Shown here in pieces: positions 8,847 through 17,148 of a stretch of DNA of 64,000 nucleotides. A program made the translations under genes and the position numbers. The stretch spans positions 78,861-142,860 of the forward strand of contig NZ_PYCN01000020.1 in NCBI RefSeq assembly GCF_003062295.1, written 5' to 3'. How positions within the stretch are numbered: position 1 is the stretch's first letter; each line of letters opens with the position of its first letter. Below the pieces are notes generated by a model. The model did no database searches. It worked only from the letters and a program-made list of their open reading frames with translations, and had not been told where the DNA came from. The DNA comes from Bradyrhizobium algeriense. GTDB lineage: Bacteria > Pseudomonadota > Alphaproteobacteria > Rhizobiales > Xanthobacteraceae.

Positions 8847-9260
8847 TCAGGCGCAGGCGCTTATGGTGTAGTCGCCGATACGTTCGGCATGCACCCTGAA
8901 CTTCTCGCTCTCCGGGATCACGGGATCCATACCGTTGAACAGGCGCTTGTAGAACGGCGGAAGCGGATAGGTGGCGCCGGGCTGGTTGAGCAGCGCCTCG
9001 GAATCCTCGATCATCACCTTCGGCGGCAACTTTACCGTGATCGTGTCCTGTTCCTGCTTCACGAACGTGATGTGCTTGAAGCGATCCGGCACGATGGCGA
9101 ATACCTGGGCCTTGGCGAGCTGCTCCTTGAACTCGTCGATCGTCTCCGGCAGCGGATAGGCGTTGTCGTCGTCGAGGTAGTTCGTGCCGGTCGCCCAGGT
9201 CTTCACCAATTTGCCCCAACGCTCATGGTTGGTCACCTGTAGCCTTTCGATGCGCTGCAT
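8847..9260 (-). CDS. Small protein with nitrile-hydratase-leader-like segment, candidate modified substrate
   Basis: A 137-residue protein with strong ribosome binding site GGAGGAC. It has no signal peptide. Residues about 40-80 run TIDEFKEQLAKAQVFAIVPD then ITFVKQEQDTITVKLPPK and end in acidic MIEDSEALL. This resembles the C-terminal part of nitrile-hydratase-like leader peptides, whose usual pattern is an LP turn, a VxVVExxxDTxxxVLPP strand pair, and an acidic SDEEL segment. The tail is short on Cys/Ser/Thr and ends GDYTISACA. It lies 42 bp downstream of the haem peroxidase and is probably cotranscribed with it. A RiPP-like substrate or a peroxidase partner are both possible; neither is proven. 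Confidence 0.7.
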   Translation of the reverse strand: MQRIERLQVTNHERWGKLVKTWATGTNYLDDDNAYPLPETIDEFKEQLAKAQVFAIVPDRFKHITFVKQEQDTITVKLPPKVMIEDSEALLNQPGATYPLPPFYKRLFNGMDPVIPESEKFRVHAERIGDYTISACA

Positions 9261-9302
9261 GGTCTTAGTCCTCCGGGTTGGGTGAGACGGAACAATTCCG
9301 CT

Positions 9303-11054
9303 TCACAAGAATGCAGGCACGGCCTGCTGTAGTTCGGCGATTTCGGTGGTGAACTTCACCAACTGCGCCATGCTTGAGATGTCGGGAATTTCCTGGAAAA
9401 TATTCACCGGATAGTATTCGCGAGACAAATCGGCAAGCTGGCCTGCGAGCGCGTCGCCGCCGGATGAGCGCGGATCGCCTGCGAGCGCGCCGAAAATCAC
9501 TTCCGATACGATGGTCGAGCCGAGCGGTCCCAGACGCTGGCCCTCCGCCTGCGGTTGCTGCATCGCTTCGAACAGGATGAAGAAGGGCAGCGGGGGATCG
9601 TTCGAAAGGGTTTCGATGTCTTCGGCCGTCAGCGCGCCATACGCCGGCGCGGCGACCAGCCAATCGCGGAGCTGGCTGACGCGATAGGAGCGGTCGGCAA
9701 GCAGGCGTGACATGGCGATGAACTGCGGTTTCCGGGTCGCGATCTCGGCAATCAGCGCGTCCACCGACCACATGCCGGCGATCCCGGCGCCGAGCAGATC
9801 ACGGTAGAGCAGGCCAACCCGCTCGGTCTCGTCGAACGCCGGAAAGATCTGATCGTTGCCCAACCCGTCGCTGAGATACGGTCCGATGCGCCGGCTGAAG
9901 TTCGGCTTGGTTTCATTGATCTCGAAGAAGCGCGACCACTGCACCATCCAGGTTTCATCGAGCGGCATGTTGACCGGATCGTTTGCAGAAGTCTTTTCAA
10001 GCGTGCTGTAGAGGTCCTGAATTGACAGATCATTGATGCAGTATTCGTGTCGCACCATGGCGTGACCGAAGCGAAACGCGCCGTGCGAGAACTCGAACGG
10101 AATTTCCCAGTCGCCGTTCGCAAGACCCTGGCTGGATTCATCAGGCCGATCGATGAAATGCGGAGCCGGCCCGCTATAGGCCGCATAGATCGCCGGGTGA
10201 ATGACCCGCCGCATCAGATCGTTGCGGAGAATGTTGTGGTAGATCAGCGTAACGGCCTCGCGGGCGCACAGGAAGCGCTTATAGGCGGCGCCGAACTGGC
10301 CGTTCGGCCCGCTATTGCGTTCCTGCCGGCGTATGAGGTCGATCAGGGCGTTGTGCAGCAGCGCGAACAGCGCGGTCAGCTGCGACATCACGGCGTGATC
10401 GTCATTCCGCGGATCGGCGACCAGCGCCTCCGTGAGCGCAACGCGGACACCTGCAATGCTGCGGTCGATCCCCGTCACGTTCTCGGCCCGGGTCCGTGCG
10501 ATGTCGCGAAACGGGCAGCCGGTCACGGGTTCATTCTCTTTCCAGCGCATTCGCCCGAGCCGCAGCTTGGTGCGCCGGTCGTCACTCGGCGCGTCGAGCG
10601 CGTAAATATGCGGCGATCCGACAGGACCGCTTCCGAACAGGGTTTCCAGCCGAAGCGGCGCACGGCGTGCATTGGCGGTGCCGGCGCCAAGGCCCCCCGA
10701 AACTGAAAGCGGGATCGCCGAATGAACCAGATCGTGCGCCACGAATTGCAGCAGATAGGTGTAACCTGAGGGGATCAGCGGGTTTTCCCAGTGCTCTGCC
10801 GATCCACTGCGGTGGGGCGGCCAGTGTATTTCGGCATCCATCCGGCGCGACAGGCGATGCATCAGTGCCCGGAGTTTCGGCAGATGTTCAGGTGAAGTGA
10901 GCGGGTCGATCCCGAACGCGCGGAAGCGCTGCGATGGGTTTGGGGTCCCGAGGAAGTGACGAAAACCGGGAGCTGCTGTTGCTCGAGCAGAATCGCGCGT
11001 GTCGAACTCGGAAGTTCGGAAAGAGGATGCGTCAGCGACTTTCTGCAGAGCCAT
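9303..11054 (-). CDS. Animal-type haem peroxidase
   Basis: A 583-residue protein of the peroxidase-cyclooxygenase superfamily. Expected landmarks are present: distal haem motif LLQFVAHDLVHS with His107-Asp108, the DPRNDDHAVMSQLTALFALLHN stretch beginning at about residue 214, where Arg216 and Asp218 match the conserved arginine/acidic pair, and the proximal histidine in AFRFGHAMVRHEY (His331). Such enzymes oxidise halides, phenols or lipids with hydrogen peroxide. No signal peptide is visible, so it is probably cytoplasmic or exported by another route. I use the ATG at 11054 rather than the TTG just before it. It heads a two-gene operon with the small protein at 8847-9260 and sits tail to tail with the YcaO-SARP operon. 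Confidence 0.87.
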   Translation of the reverse strand: MALQKVADASSFRTSEFDTRDSARATAAPGFRHFLGTPNPSQRFRAFGIDPLTSPEHLPKLRALMHRLSRRMDAEIHWPPHRSGSAEHWENPLIPSGYTYLLQFVAHDLVHSAIPLSVSGGLGAGTANARRAPLRLETLFGSGPVGSPHIYALDAPSDDRRTKLRLGRMRWKENEPVTGCPFRDIARTRAENVTGIDRSIAGVRVALTEALVADPRNDDHAVMSQLTALFALLHNALIDLIRRQERNSGPNGQFGAAYKRFLCAREAVTLIYHNILRNDLMRRVIHPAIYAAYSGPAPHFIDRPDESSQGLANGDWEIPFEFSHGAFRFGHAMVRHEYCINDLSIQDLYSTLEKTSANDPVNMPLDETWMVQWSRFFEINETKPNFSRRIGPYLSDGLGNDQIFPAFDETERVGLLYRDLLGAGIAGMWSVDALIAEIATRKPQFIAMSRLLADRSYRVSQLRDWLVAAPAYGALTAEDIETLSNDPPLPFFILFEAMQQPQAEGQRLGPLGSTIVSEVIFGALAGDPRSSGGDALAGQLADLSREYYPVNIFQEIPDISSMAQLVKFTTEIAELQQAVPAFL

Positions 11055-11273
11055 CAAAACTACTCTCGCGCTTGGTCGGGCGGCGAGACTGCGAAGAAAG
11101 TCGTGAAATTATCGTGAGTTAAATCGTTAGAACCCTGTGAACATCTGTGGACATCTTTAACCGATTGCCTCAGCCGGATGCTGCGCGACGCGGCGCGTCC
11201 TCGCTGTTTCCCGGCAAGCGAAGCATCTATATGGTCCGGCATCCCGTTGTACCGGCTGACATAGGAGCTTGGC

Positions 11274-13943
11274 GTGAAGCTTATCCAGACAGCATCGTTG
11301 ACAGCACCCTTGGCGCGATATGTCGGCACAATGCTCGCACTGATGTTGGTCGTTTCAGGCGCCGTGCGAGCCGAGCCGGTTTTCTCATTCGACGCCACGC
11401 CGGGCAAACTGTCGAAGACAGTCGTTCCGATCAACTATTCAATCGAGCTGAGACCTGACGCCGAGAGCCTCGCGCTTCCCGGCGTCGAAGTGATCGACAT
11501 CGAGGTGCGCGAACCGACAGCACGGCTGACGCTCAACGCCGTCAACACGACGTTTGCTTCCGTTACCGCCGACGATAGCATCGAGCGCGCCGACGTCGCG
11601 CTCGATGCCGCGGCCGAGACGGTCACGTTCACTTTCGCGCAGCCGCTCGCAGCGGGCGCGCATCGGCTGCGGATCGAGTTTACGGCGCGGATCAACAAGT
11701 TCGATCGCGGTTTCTTCTTCGTCGATTATCCGACCGACAGCGGCGTGAAGCGGCTATTGACGAGCAAGCTCGAGCCGGCGGATGCGCGGCGGATATTTCC
11801 GTGCTGGGACGAGCCGGCGTTCAAGGCGAGCTTCAAGTTGACGGTCGTGATCCCGCGCCATTTGCTCGCCGTCGGCAACATGCCGATCACGAAAGAGGAG
11901 CCGCTGGAGCCGAACCTGAAGCAGGTCGCTTTCGCGGCTACGCCAAAAATGTCGACCTATCTGTTCGTGCTGACGGTGGGCGAACTGGAGCGTATCACGG
12001 CGGAAGCGGACGGCGTGACGATCGGCGTCGTCGCCACCACCGGCAAGGCTGCGCAAGGGCAGTTCGCGCTCGACAGTGCGGTGAAGCTGCTCGCCTGGTT
12101 CAACGACTATTTCGGTGTCAAATATCCGCTGCCCAAGCTCGACCTGATCGCGGTGCCCGGCGGCTTCGGCGGCGCCATGGAGAACTGGGGCGGCATCACC
12201 TTCTTCGAGAGCCGGCTGCTGTTCGATCCCGCGACAAATCCGGACAGCGCGCGGCGCGGCATCTTTTCCATCATCGCGCATGAGATGGCGCATCAATGGT
12301 TCGGCGATCTCGTCACCATGGCGTGGTGGGACAATCTCTGGCTCAACGAGGGCTTTGCGACCTGGATGGCGACGAAGGCTGCGGAGCAGTTTTATCCGCA
12401 ATGGCAAAGCTGGCTGAACGGTTACGGGGCGAAGCAGTTCGCCATGGGGCTCGACGCCCGGCGCACCTCGCACCCGATCCAGCAGCCGATCGCCAACGAG
12501 AGCGAGGCCATGATCGCGTTCGACGCCATTACCTACAACAAGGGGCAGGCGCTGATCCGCATGCTGGAAAATTACCTCGGCGAAGCGGCGTTCCGCGACG
12601 GCATCCGCGCCTACATGTCCGCGCATGCCTACGGCAACACCACCACGGCCGATCTCTGGCGGGCGCTGGAACGCGCGGGCCGCAAGCCGGTGACCGATAT
12701 CGCTGCGTCCTTTACCGAACAGGATGGTGTGCCGCTGATATCAGCCGAAACCGCCTGCAACGGCGATGCGCAGCGGCTGACATTGCGGCAGGGCCGTTTC
12801 GTGATCGCGCCGGCGCGGGCGGCTGCCTTGCCGCCGCGCAACTGGCAAATACCGGTTGCGGTCGGGCCGGTGGGCATGGCGCAATCGGCCGATGTCGTGC
12901 TGCTGCACGGCTCGACCGAAGTCCCGGCCGGATCCTGTGGCGAGGCGACCAAGGTCAATCTCGGCGACATCGGTTACTACCGGGTCGAGTACGGGCCGGC
13001 GAGCATGGCCGCGCTGGCAAAGGCGCTGCCGCAGATGTCGCCGGCAGACCGCGTCAATTTCCTCGCCGACGGCTGGGCGATGGTGCAGGCCGGCCGCGCC
13101 GAGCCGTCATCCTATCTCGGCCTGGTCGAGAATATCGGCGTCGATGACCGCCGCCCGGTGTGGGATCAGATCATCACGGCATTCTCCGCGCTCAACCGTC
13201 TGTCGCGCGATCGGCCCGAGCGTCCGGCGCTGCAGCGTTACATCAGCGCCAAATTGCGCACCGTTTTCGACCGGCTCGGCTGGGACGGCAGCGGCTCGGG
13301 CGACGACGACAACACCCTGCTGCGCGGCAGCCTGATCTGGACACTCGGCGAGCTCGGCGACGAAGCGATCATTGCGGAGGCGAAGCGGCGGTTCGCCGGA
13401 TTCCTCAGCGATCCGCAATCACTGCCGGGGGCTTTGCGCGATTCCGTTACCCATGTCGTCGGCATCACGGCGGATCGCGCGACCTACGACACGCTGCTGA
13501 CGCTGGCGCGCAAGAGCACCGTCACCAATGAGCGATTGCGCTATTACTATGCGGCGGCCGCCGCGCGCGATCCGGCGCTGGCACATGCGACACTGGCGCT
13601 GACACTGACCGACGAAGTGCCGGGCACGATTCTCACCGGCCTGATCGGTTCGGTCGCTTCCTCCGGGGAGCAGCCTGATCTGGCCTGGGATTTCCTGCAG
13701 AAGAACTACGATGCCTTGTTCGCAAAGCAGGGACCGCAATTCCGCGACCAGTTCATTGCGAACTTCATGACGAACTTCAGCGACGAGCGCCATGCCGCCG
13801 AACTCGCCGCCTTTGCGCCGGTGCAGGCGACGTCGGGCGGGCGAGCGATGGTGGGCCGGGCGCAGGAAGTGATCGCGATCTCTGCCGACCTCAAAGCCCG
13901 CGCGCTGCCGGCGGTCGATGCCTGGATCAAGGCGCGCAAATGA
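11274..13943 (+). CDS. Exported M1-family metallo-aminopeptidase
   Basis: An 889-residue zinc aminopeptidase. After a signal peptide (hydrophobic core about residues 17-30, VRA-EP cleavage) comes the M1 N-terminal beta domain, the exopeptidase motif GAMEN at residues 300-304, the zinc motif HEMAH at 336-340 with the third ligand Glu359 in LNEGFATW, and a C-terminal helical ERAP1-like domain. It removes N-terminal residues from peptides, here presumably in the periplasm. The GTG start has AGGAG upstream. It is monocistronic and divergent from the peroxidase operon; 219 bp separate them. Confidence 0.93.
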   Translation: MKLIQTASLTAPLARYVGTMLALMLVVSGAVRAEPVFSFDATPGKLSKTVVPINYSIELRPDAESLALPGVEVIDIEVREPTARLTLNAVNTTFASVTADDSIERADVALDAAAETVTFTFAQPLAAGAHRLRIEFTARINKFDRGFFFVDYPTDSGVKRLLTSKLEPADARRIFPCWDEPAFKASFKLTVVIPRHLLAVGNMPITKEEPLEPNLKQVAFAATPKMSTYLFVLTVGELERITAEADGVTIGVVATTGKAAQGQFALDSAVKLLAWFNDYFGVKYPLPKLDLIAVPGGFGGAMENWGGITFFESRLLFDPATNPDSARRGIFSIIAHEMAHQWFGDLVTMAWWDNLWLNEGFATWMATKAAEQFYPQWQSWLNGYGAKQFAMGLDARRTSHPIQQPIANESEAMIAFDAITYNKGQALIRMLENYLGEAAFRDGIRAYMSAHAYGNTTTADLWRALERAGRKPVTDIAASFTEQDGVPLISAETACNGDAQRLTLRQGRFVIAPARAAALPPRNWQIPVAVGPVGMAQSADVVLLHGSTEVPAGSCGEATKVNLGDIGYYRVEYGPASMAALAKALPQMSPADRVNFLADGWAMVQAGRAEPSSYLGLVENIGVDDRRPVWDQIITAFSALNRLSRDRPERPALQRYISAKLRTVFDRLGWDGSGSGDDDNTLLRGSLIWTLGELGDEAIIAEAKRRFAGFLSDPQSLPGALRDSVTHVVGITADRATYDTLLTLARKSTVTNERLRYYYAAAAARDPALAHATLALTLTDEVPGTILTGLIGSVASSGEQPDLAWDFLQKNYDALFAKQGPQFRDQFIANFMTNFSDERHAAELAAFAPVQATSGGRAMVGRAQEVIAISADLKARALPAVDAWIKARK

Positions 13944-13948
13944 TGGAG

Positions 13949-13973
13949 CGCTTCGCATGTTTCTTGCGAAGCG
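13949..13973 (+). terminator. Stem-loop after the M1 aminopeptidase gene
   Basis: A 9-bp perfect stem, CGCTTCGCA pairing with TGCGAAGCG, with a 7-base loop, begins five bases after the stop codon. Only a weak T-containing tract follows, so intrinsic termination is plausible but not strong. Confidence 0.45.
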
Positions 13974-14001
13974 TTGCCTTGCGCCGGCATTCCGGATAGC
14001 C

Positions 14002-14065
14002 ATGGCTAGTTAAGATCATGGCTAGTCAAGATTATGGCTAGTCAAGATTATGGGTGGTCAAGACT
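14002..14065 (+). repeat. Tandem 16-bp repeat, four units
   Basis: Four head-to-tail 16-bp units: ATGGCTAGTTAAGATC, ATGGCTAGTCAAGATT twice, and the diverged ATGGGTGGTCAAGACT. The units cover 14002-14065 and stop 24 bp before the dapA-family start codon. Sixteen is not a multiple of three and the units contain stop codons, so this is non-coding. Such arrays change copy number by slippage. Confidence 0.92.
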
Positions 14066-14089
14066 TCCCGCTTGAGGCATTTTTCTTCG

Positions 14090-14967
14090 ATGGCTGATTT
14101 CCACGGCGTCTTTCCCTATCTGGTCTCGCCGATCGATGCGTCGGGTGAGATCCGCACGGAGGTGCTGGGCCGGCTCTGCGATGACCTTATCAAGGCGGGC
14201 GTGCATGGGTTGACGCCGCTCGGATCGACCGGCGAGTTCGCCTATCTCAACCAGGCGCAGCGCGCGGCCGTTGTACAAGCCACCATCGAAGCCGCAAAGG
14301 GGCGCGTGCCCGTGATCGCCGGCGTCGCCTCGACGTCGACAGCGGACGCGGTGGCGCAGGCAAGGGCGCATCAAAAGCTTGGCGCCGACGGCATTCTCGC
14401 GATCATGGAGGCATATTTCCCGGTCGCCGACGCGCAGGTCGAGTCTTACTTCCGCGCCATTGCCGACGCCGTCGACATTCCCGTCGTGATCTACACCAAC
14501 CCGCAATTCCAGCGCTCCGATCTGACGCTCGATGTCATCGCCCGCCTCGCGACCCATCCGCGCGTTGGCTACATCAAGGATGCCTCGACCAACACCGGCC
14601 GGCTGCTGTCGATCATGAACCGCTGCGGCGACAGCATCAAAGTGTTCTCCGCGTCCGCCCACATCCCGGCGGCGGTGATGCTGATCGGCGGGTTGGGCGC
14701 TGGATGGCCGGTCCGGCCTGCATTATTCCGCGGCAAAGTGTCGAACTCTATAACCTCTGCAAGGCGGCGCGCTGGGATGAGGCGATGGCGCTGCAGCGCA
14801 AGCTGTGGCGCATCAACGAGGCCTTTGCGCGGTTCAATTTGGCGGCCTGCATCAAGGCGGGCCTCGACATTCAGGGCTACGCGGTCGGCGATCCCGTTCC
14901 GCCGCAGGCGGCGCTGACGGCTGACCAGCGCAAGGTGGTCGAGGCGGCACTGCGCGACCTCGCATAG
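14090..14967 (+). pseudogene. Dihydrodipicolinate synthase/aldolase family gene with a 2-bp frameshift
   Basis: The first 203 codons encode a class I aldolase of the DapA/NAL family: LTPLGSTGEF (residues 41-50), VVIYTNPQF with Tyr135, and YIKDAS with the Schiff-base Lys163. After GGLG at about 14696-14698 the frame becomes nonsense, while the correct C-terminus (WMAGPACIIPRQSVELYNL onward) continues in another frame from 14701 to the stop at 14965-14967. Removing GC at 14699-14700 restores a normal 291-residue protein. It is either a recent pseudogene or a sequencing error. The start at 14090 is preferred over 14054, which lies inside the tandem repeat. It converges on ftsH with two bases between stops. 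Confidence 0.85.
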
Positions 14968-14969
14968 GC

Positions 14970-16829
14970 CTAAATGGCCCGCAGCGCCTCTTTCGGCGTT
15001 TCGCGGATCAATGCCTCGAGATCGCTCTGCTCCAGGGTCTCCTTCTCCAATAGTTTTTTCGCTGCCCGATCAAGGATCGCGCGTCGCGCTTTCAGGATGC
15101 CCTGCGCGCGCTCGAACACCCGATCGACGATTGCGCGGACCTCTTCGTCGACGGAAGCGGCGGTCTCGTCGGCATATTCGCGCTCGCGCAAGGGGTAGGG
15201 ACGGTCGGCGCCCGCGAGGAAATTGCCGGGGTCGCGCTCATAGGCGACGCTACCGAGCTTTTCCGACATGCCGTAGCGCGTCACCATGCTGCGGGCGATG
15301 TCGGTGATGCGGCGCAGGTCGTCGGCGGCACCGGTGGACAGATGATTGAACACGATCAATTCCGCCGCCCGCCCGCCGAGCAATACCGCCATCTTGTTCT
15401 CCAGCTCCTCCTTGGTCATCAGGAAGCGGTCTTCGATCGGGCGCTGGATGGTATAGCCGAGCGCGCCGACGCCTCTGGGAATGATCGACACCTTGTGCAC
15501 GGGATCGACACCGGGCAGCGACAGCGCAATCAGAGCGTGGCCCATCTCGTGATAGGCGACGATCTCGCGCTCCTTCGGATTGAGCAGCCGGTTTCGCTTC
15601 TCTAGTCCGGCGACCATGCGCTCGACCGCGTTGTTGAAGTCGGCCATCGCGACCGCGCTGGCGCCGCGGCGCGTTGCGAGCAGGGCGGCTTCATTGACCA
15701 GGTTGGCGAGATCCGCACCCGTAAATCCCGGCGTAAGCGCGGCCACCGCCTCGACATCGACACCTGGATCAAGCTGCACTTTTTTCATATGCACCTTGAG
15801 GATCTCGATGCGTCCCTTCTTGTCGGGGCGGTCGACCAGCACCTGGCGATCGAAGCGGCCCGCGCGCAGCAGCGCTGGATCGAGGATTTCTGGCCGGTTG
15901 GTCGCGGCCAGAATAACCAGGCCCGAACGCGAGTCGAAGCCGTCGAGTTCGACCAGCAATTGATTGAGTGTCTGCTCTTTTTCATCGTGCCCGCCTGCAA
16001 AGGGCCCAATGCCGCGGGCGCGTCCCAGCGCATCGAGCTCGTCGATGAAGATGATCGCCGGAGCTTTCTGGTGCGCCTGCTGAAACAGATCACGTACCCG
16101 CGCCGCGCCGACGCCGACGAACATCTCGACGAACTCCGAACCGGATATCGAGAAGAACGGCACCTTGGCTTCGCCGGCGACGGCCTTGGCCAGCAGGGTC
16201 TTGCCGGTGCCGGGTGGGCCGACCAACAACACGCCCTTGGGCATGCGTCCCCCAAGCCGCCCGTAGTCGGTCGGGTTTTTCAGGAAGTCGACGACCTCGC
16301 GCAGTTCGTCCTTGGCTTCGTCGACGCCGGCAACATCGGAAAAGTTCACGCCGGTATCGGCCTCGACATAGATCTTGGCCTTGCTCTTGCCGATCGCCAT
16401 CAGGCCGCCGCCAAGGCCGCCACCTTCTGCGGCGCGTCTGGCGATGTACCACCACAGGCCGAAGAACAGCAGCACCGGCATGACCCATGACAGCAGGTCT
16501 CGCAGGAACGTGCTCTCGATCTGGCCGGTGAATTTTACGCTATATTTCTCGAGCTCCTGCGCGGTCTCCTGATCGACGCGCGTGGTGACGAACTGCTTTT
16601 GTCCGCCGGACAGCGGCTCCTTCAAGGTGCCCTGCACGGTGCGGTCGGAGATGCCGACGCTCTCAACCTTCCCCTGCTTCAGTAGTTGCTGATATTCGCT
16701 GTAGGGGATGATGGCGATCTGGCTAGCCATGGAGATAAAGTATTGGATCACAAAGATGGCAAAGATTGCAGCGATCGCATATCCGACGTTGAAACGGGTC
16801 TTGTTGTTCATCATCGAATTGTTGCTCAT
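14970..16829 (-). CDS. ftsH: FtsH-type ATP-dependent zinc metalloprotease, membrane-anchored
   Basis: A 619-residue AAA protease. It has an N-terminal membrane helix (about 15-32), a periplasmic ectodomain, a second membrane helix near residue 110, Walker A GPPGTGKT near 203, Walker B IIFIDELDALG, the second region of homology with ATNRPEILDPALLRAGRFDR, and the zinc motif HEMGH starting at His427. It extracts and degrades membrane proteins and some cytosolic regulators. It is slightly shorter than the housekeeping FtsH and lacks the long glutamine/proline tail, so it may be an additional paralogue rather than the essential copy (inference). It is divergent from a DegS-like protease. I use the ATG at 16829, with GGAG upstream, rather than the TTG at 16835. 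Confidence 0.93.
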   Translation of the reverse strand: MSNNSMMNNKTRFNVGYAIAAIFAIFVIQYFISMASQIAIIPYSEYQQLLKQGKVESVGISDRTVQGTLKEPLSGGQKQFVTTRVDQETAQELEKYSVKFTGQIESTFLRDLLSWVMPVLLFFGLWWYIARRAAEGGGLGGGLMAIGKSKAKIYVEADTGVNFSDVAGVDEAKDELREVVDFLKNPTDYGRLGGRMPKGVLLVGPPGTGKTLLAKAVAGEAKVPFFSISGSEFVEMFVGVGAARVRDLFQQAHQKAPAIIFIDELDALGRARGIGPFAGGHDEKEQTLNQLLVELDGFDSRSGLVILAATNRPEILDPALLRAGRFDRQVLVDRPDKKGRIEILKVHMKKVQLDPGVDVEAVAALTPGFTGADLANLVNEAALLATRRGASAVAMADFNNAVERMVAGLEKRNRLLNPKEREIVAYHEMGHALIALSLPGVDPVHKVSIIPRGVGALGYTIQRPIEDRFLMTKEELENKMAVLLGGRAAELIVFNHLSTGAADDLRRITDIARSMVTRYGMSEKLGSVAYERDPGNFLAGADRPYPLREREYADETAASVDEEVRAIVDRVFERAQGILKARRAILDRAAKKLLEKETLEQSDLEALIRETPKEALRAI

Positions 16830-17148
16830 GACCAAACTCCGCGCACATCCTCACAGGAAGACCGCGCCGGGACATTTGCCTAGTCAAGAGAACCCACGGC
16901 GAGACCGGGATGGCTCCATGACAATGGGAACAGCAAGGTTTGGTTTCAATGGCAGGCTGACGGCTTGCAGGGCACATTTCGCCACCTAAATCACTGCTGG
17001 GAAAACGAACTTCAGTGCACCGGCAAGTCGCTGAATAACCAGAAACTTTCGGCTGTTCTGGGCGTTTGGCTATTTGGGCCCTTCGAATGGCCGACTTGCT
17101 TTCACATTTGCCCTTCGCACGCGAGCGGCATGACCAGGTGAGTGATCG
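16830..17148. other. Divergent promoter region between ftsH and DegS-like gene
   Basis: This 319-bp region carries no supportable gene. It must contain both promoters; I could not assign a clear sigma-32 or sigma-70 site by eye. Confidence 0.5.

Noticed and set aside
11754..12626. 290-codon minus-strand open frame inside the aminopeptidase gene
   Set aside because: Antisense shadow; the plus strand carries intact GAMEN and HExxH motifs.
14002..14065. CRISPR-like array
   Set aside because: Units are 16 bp and contiguous with no spacers.
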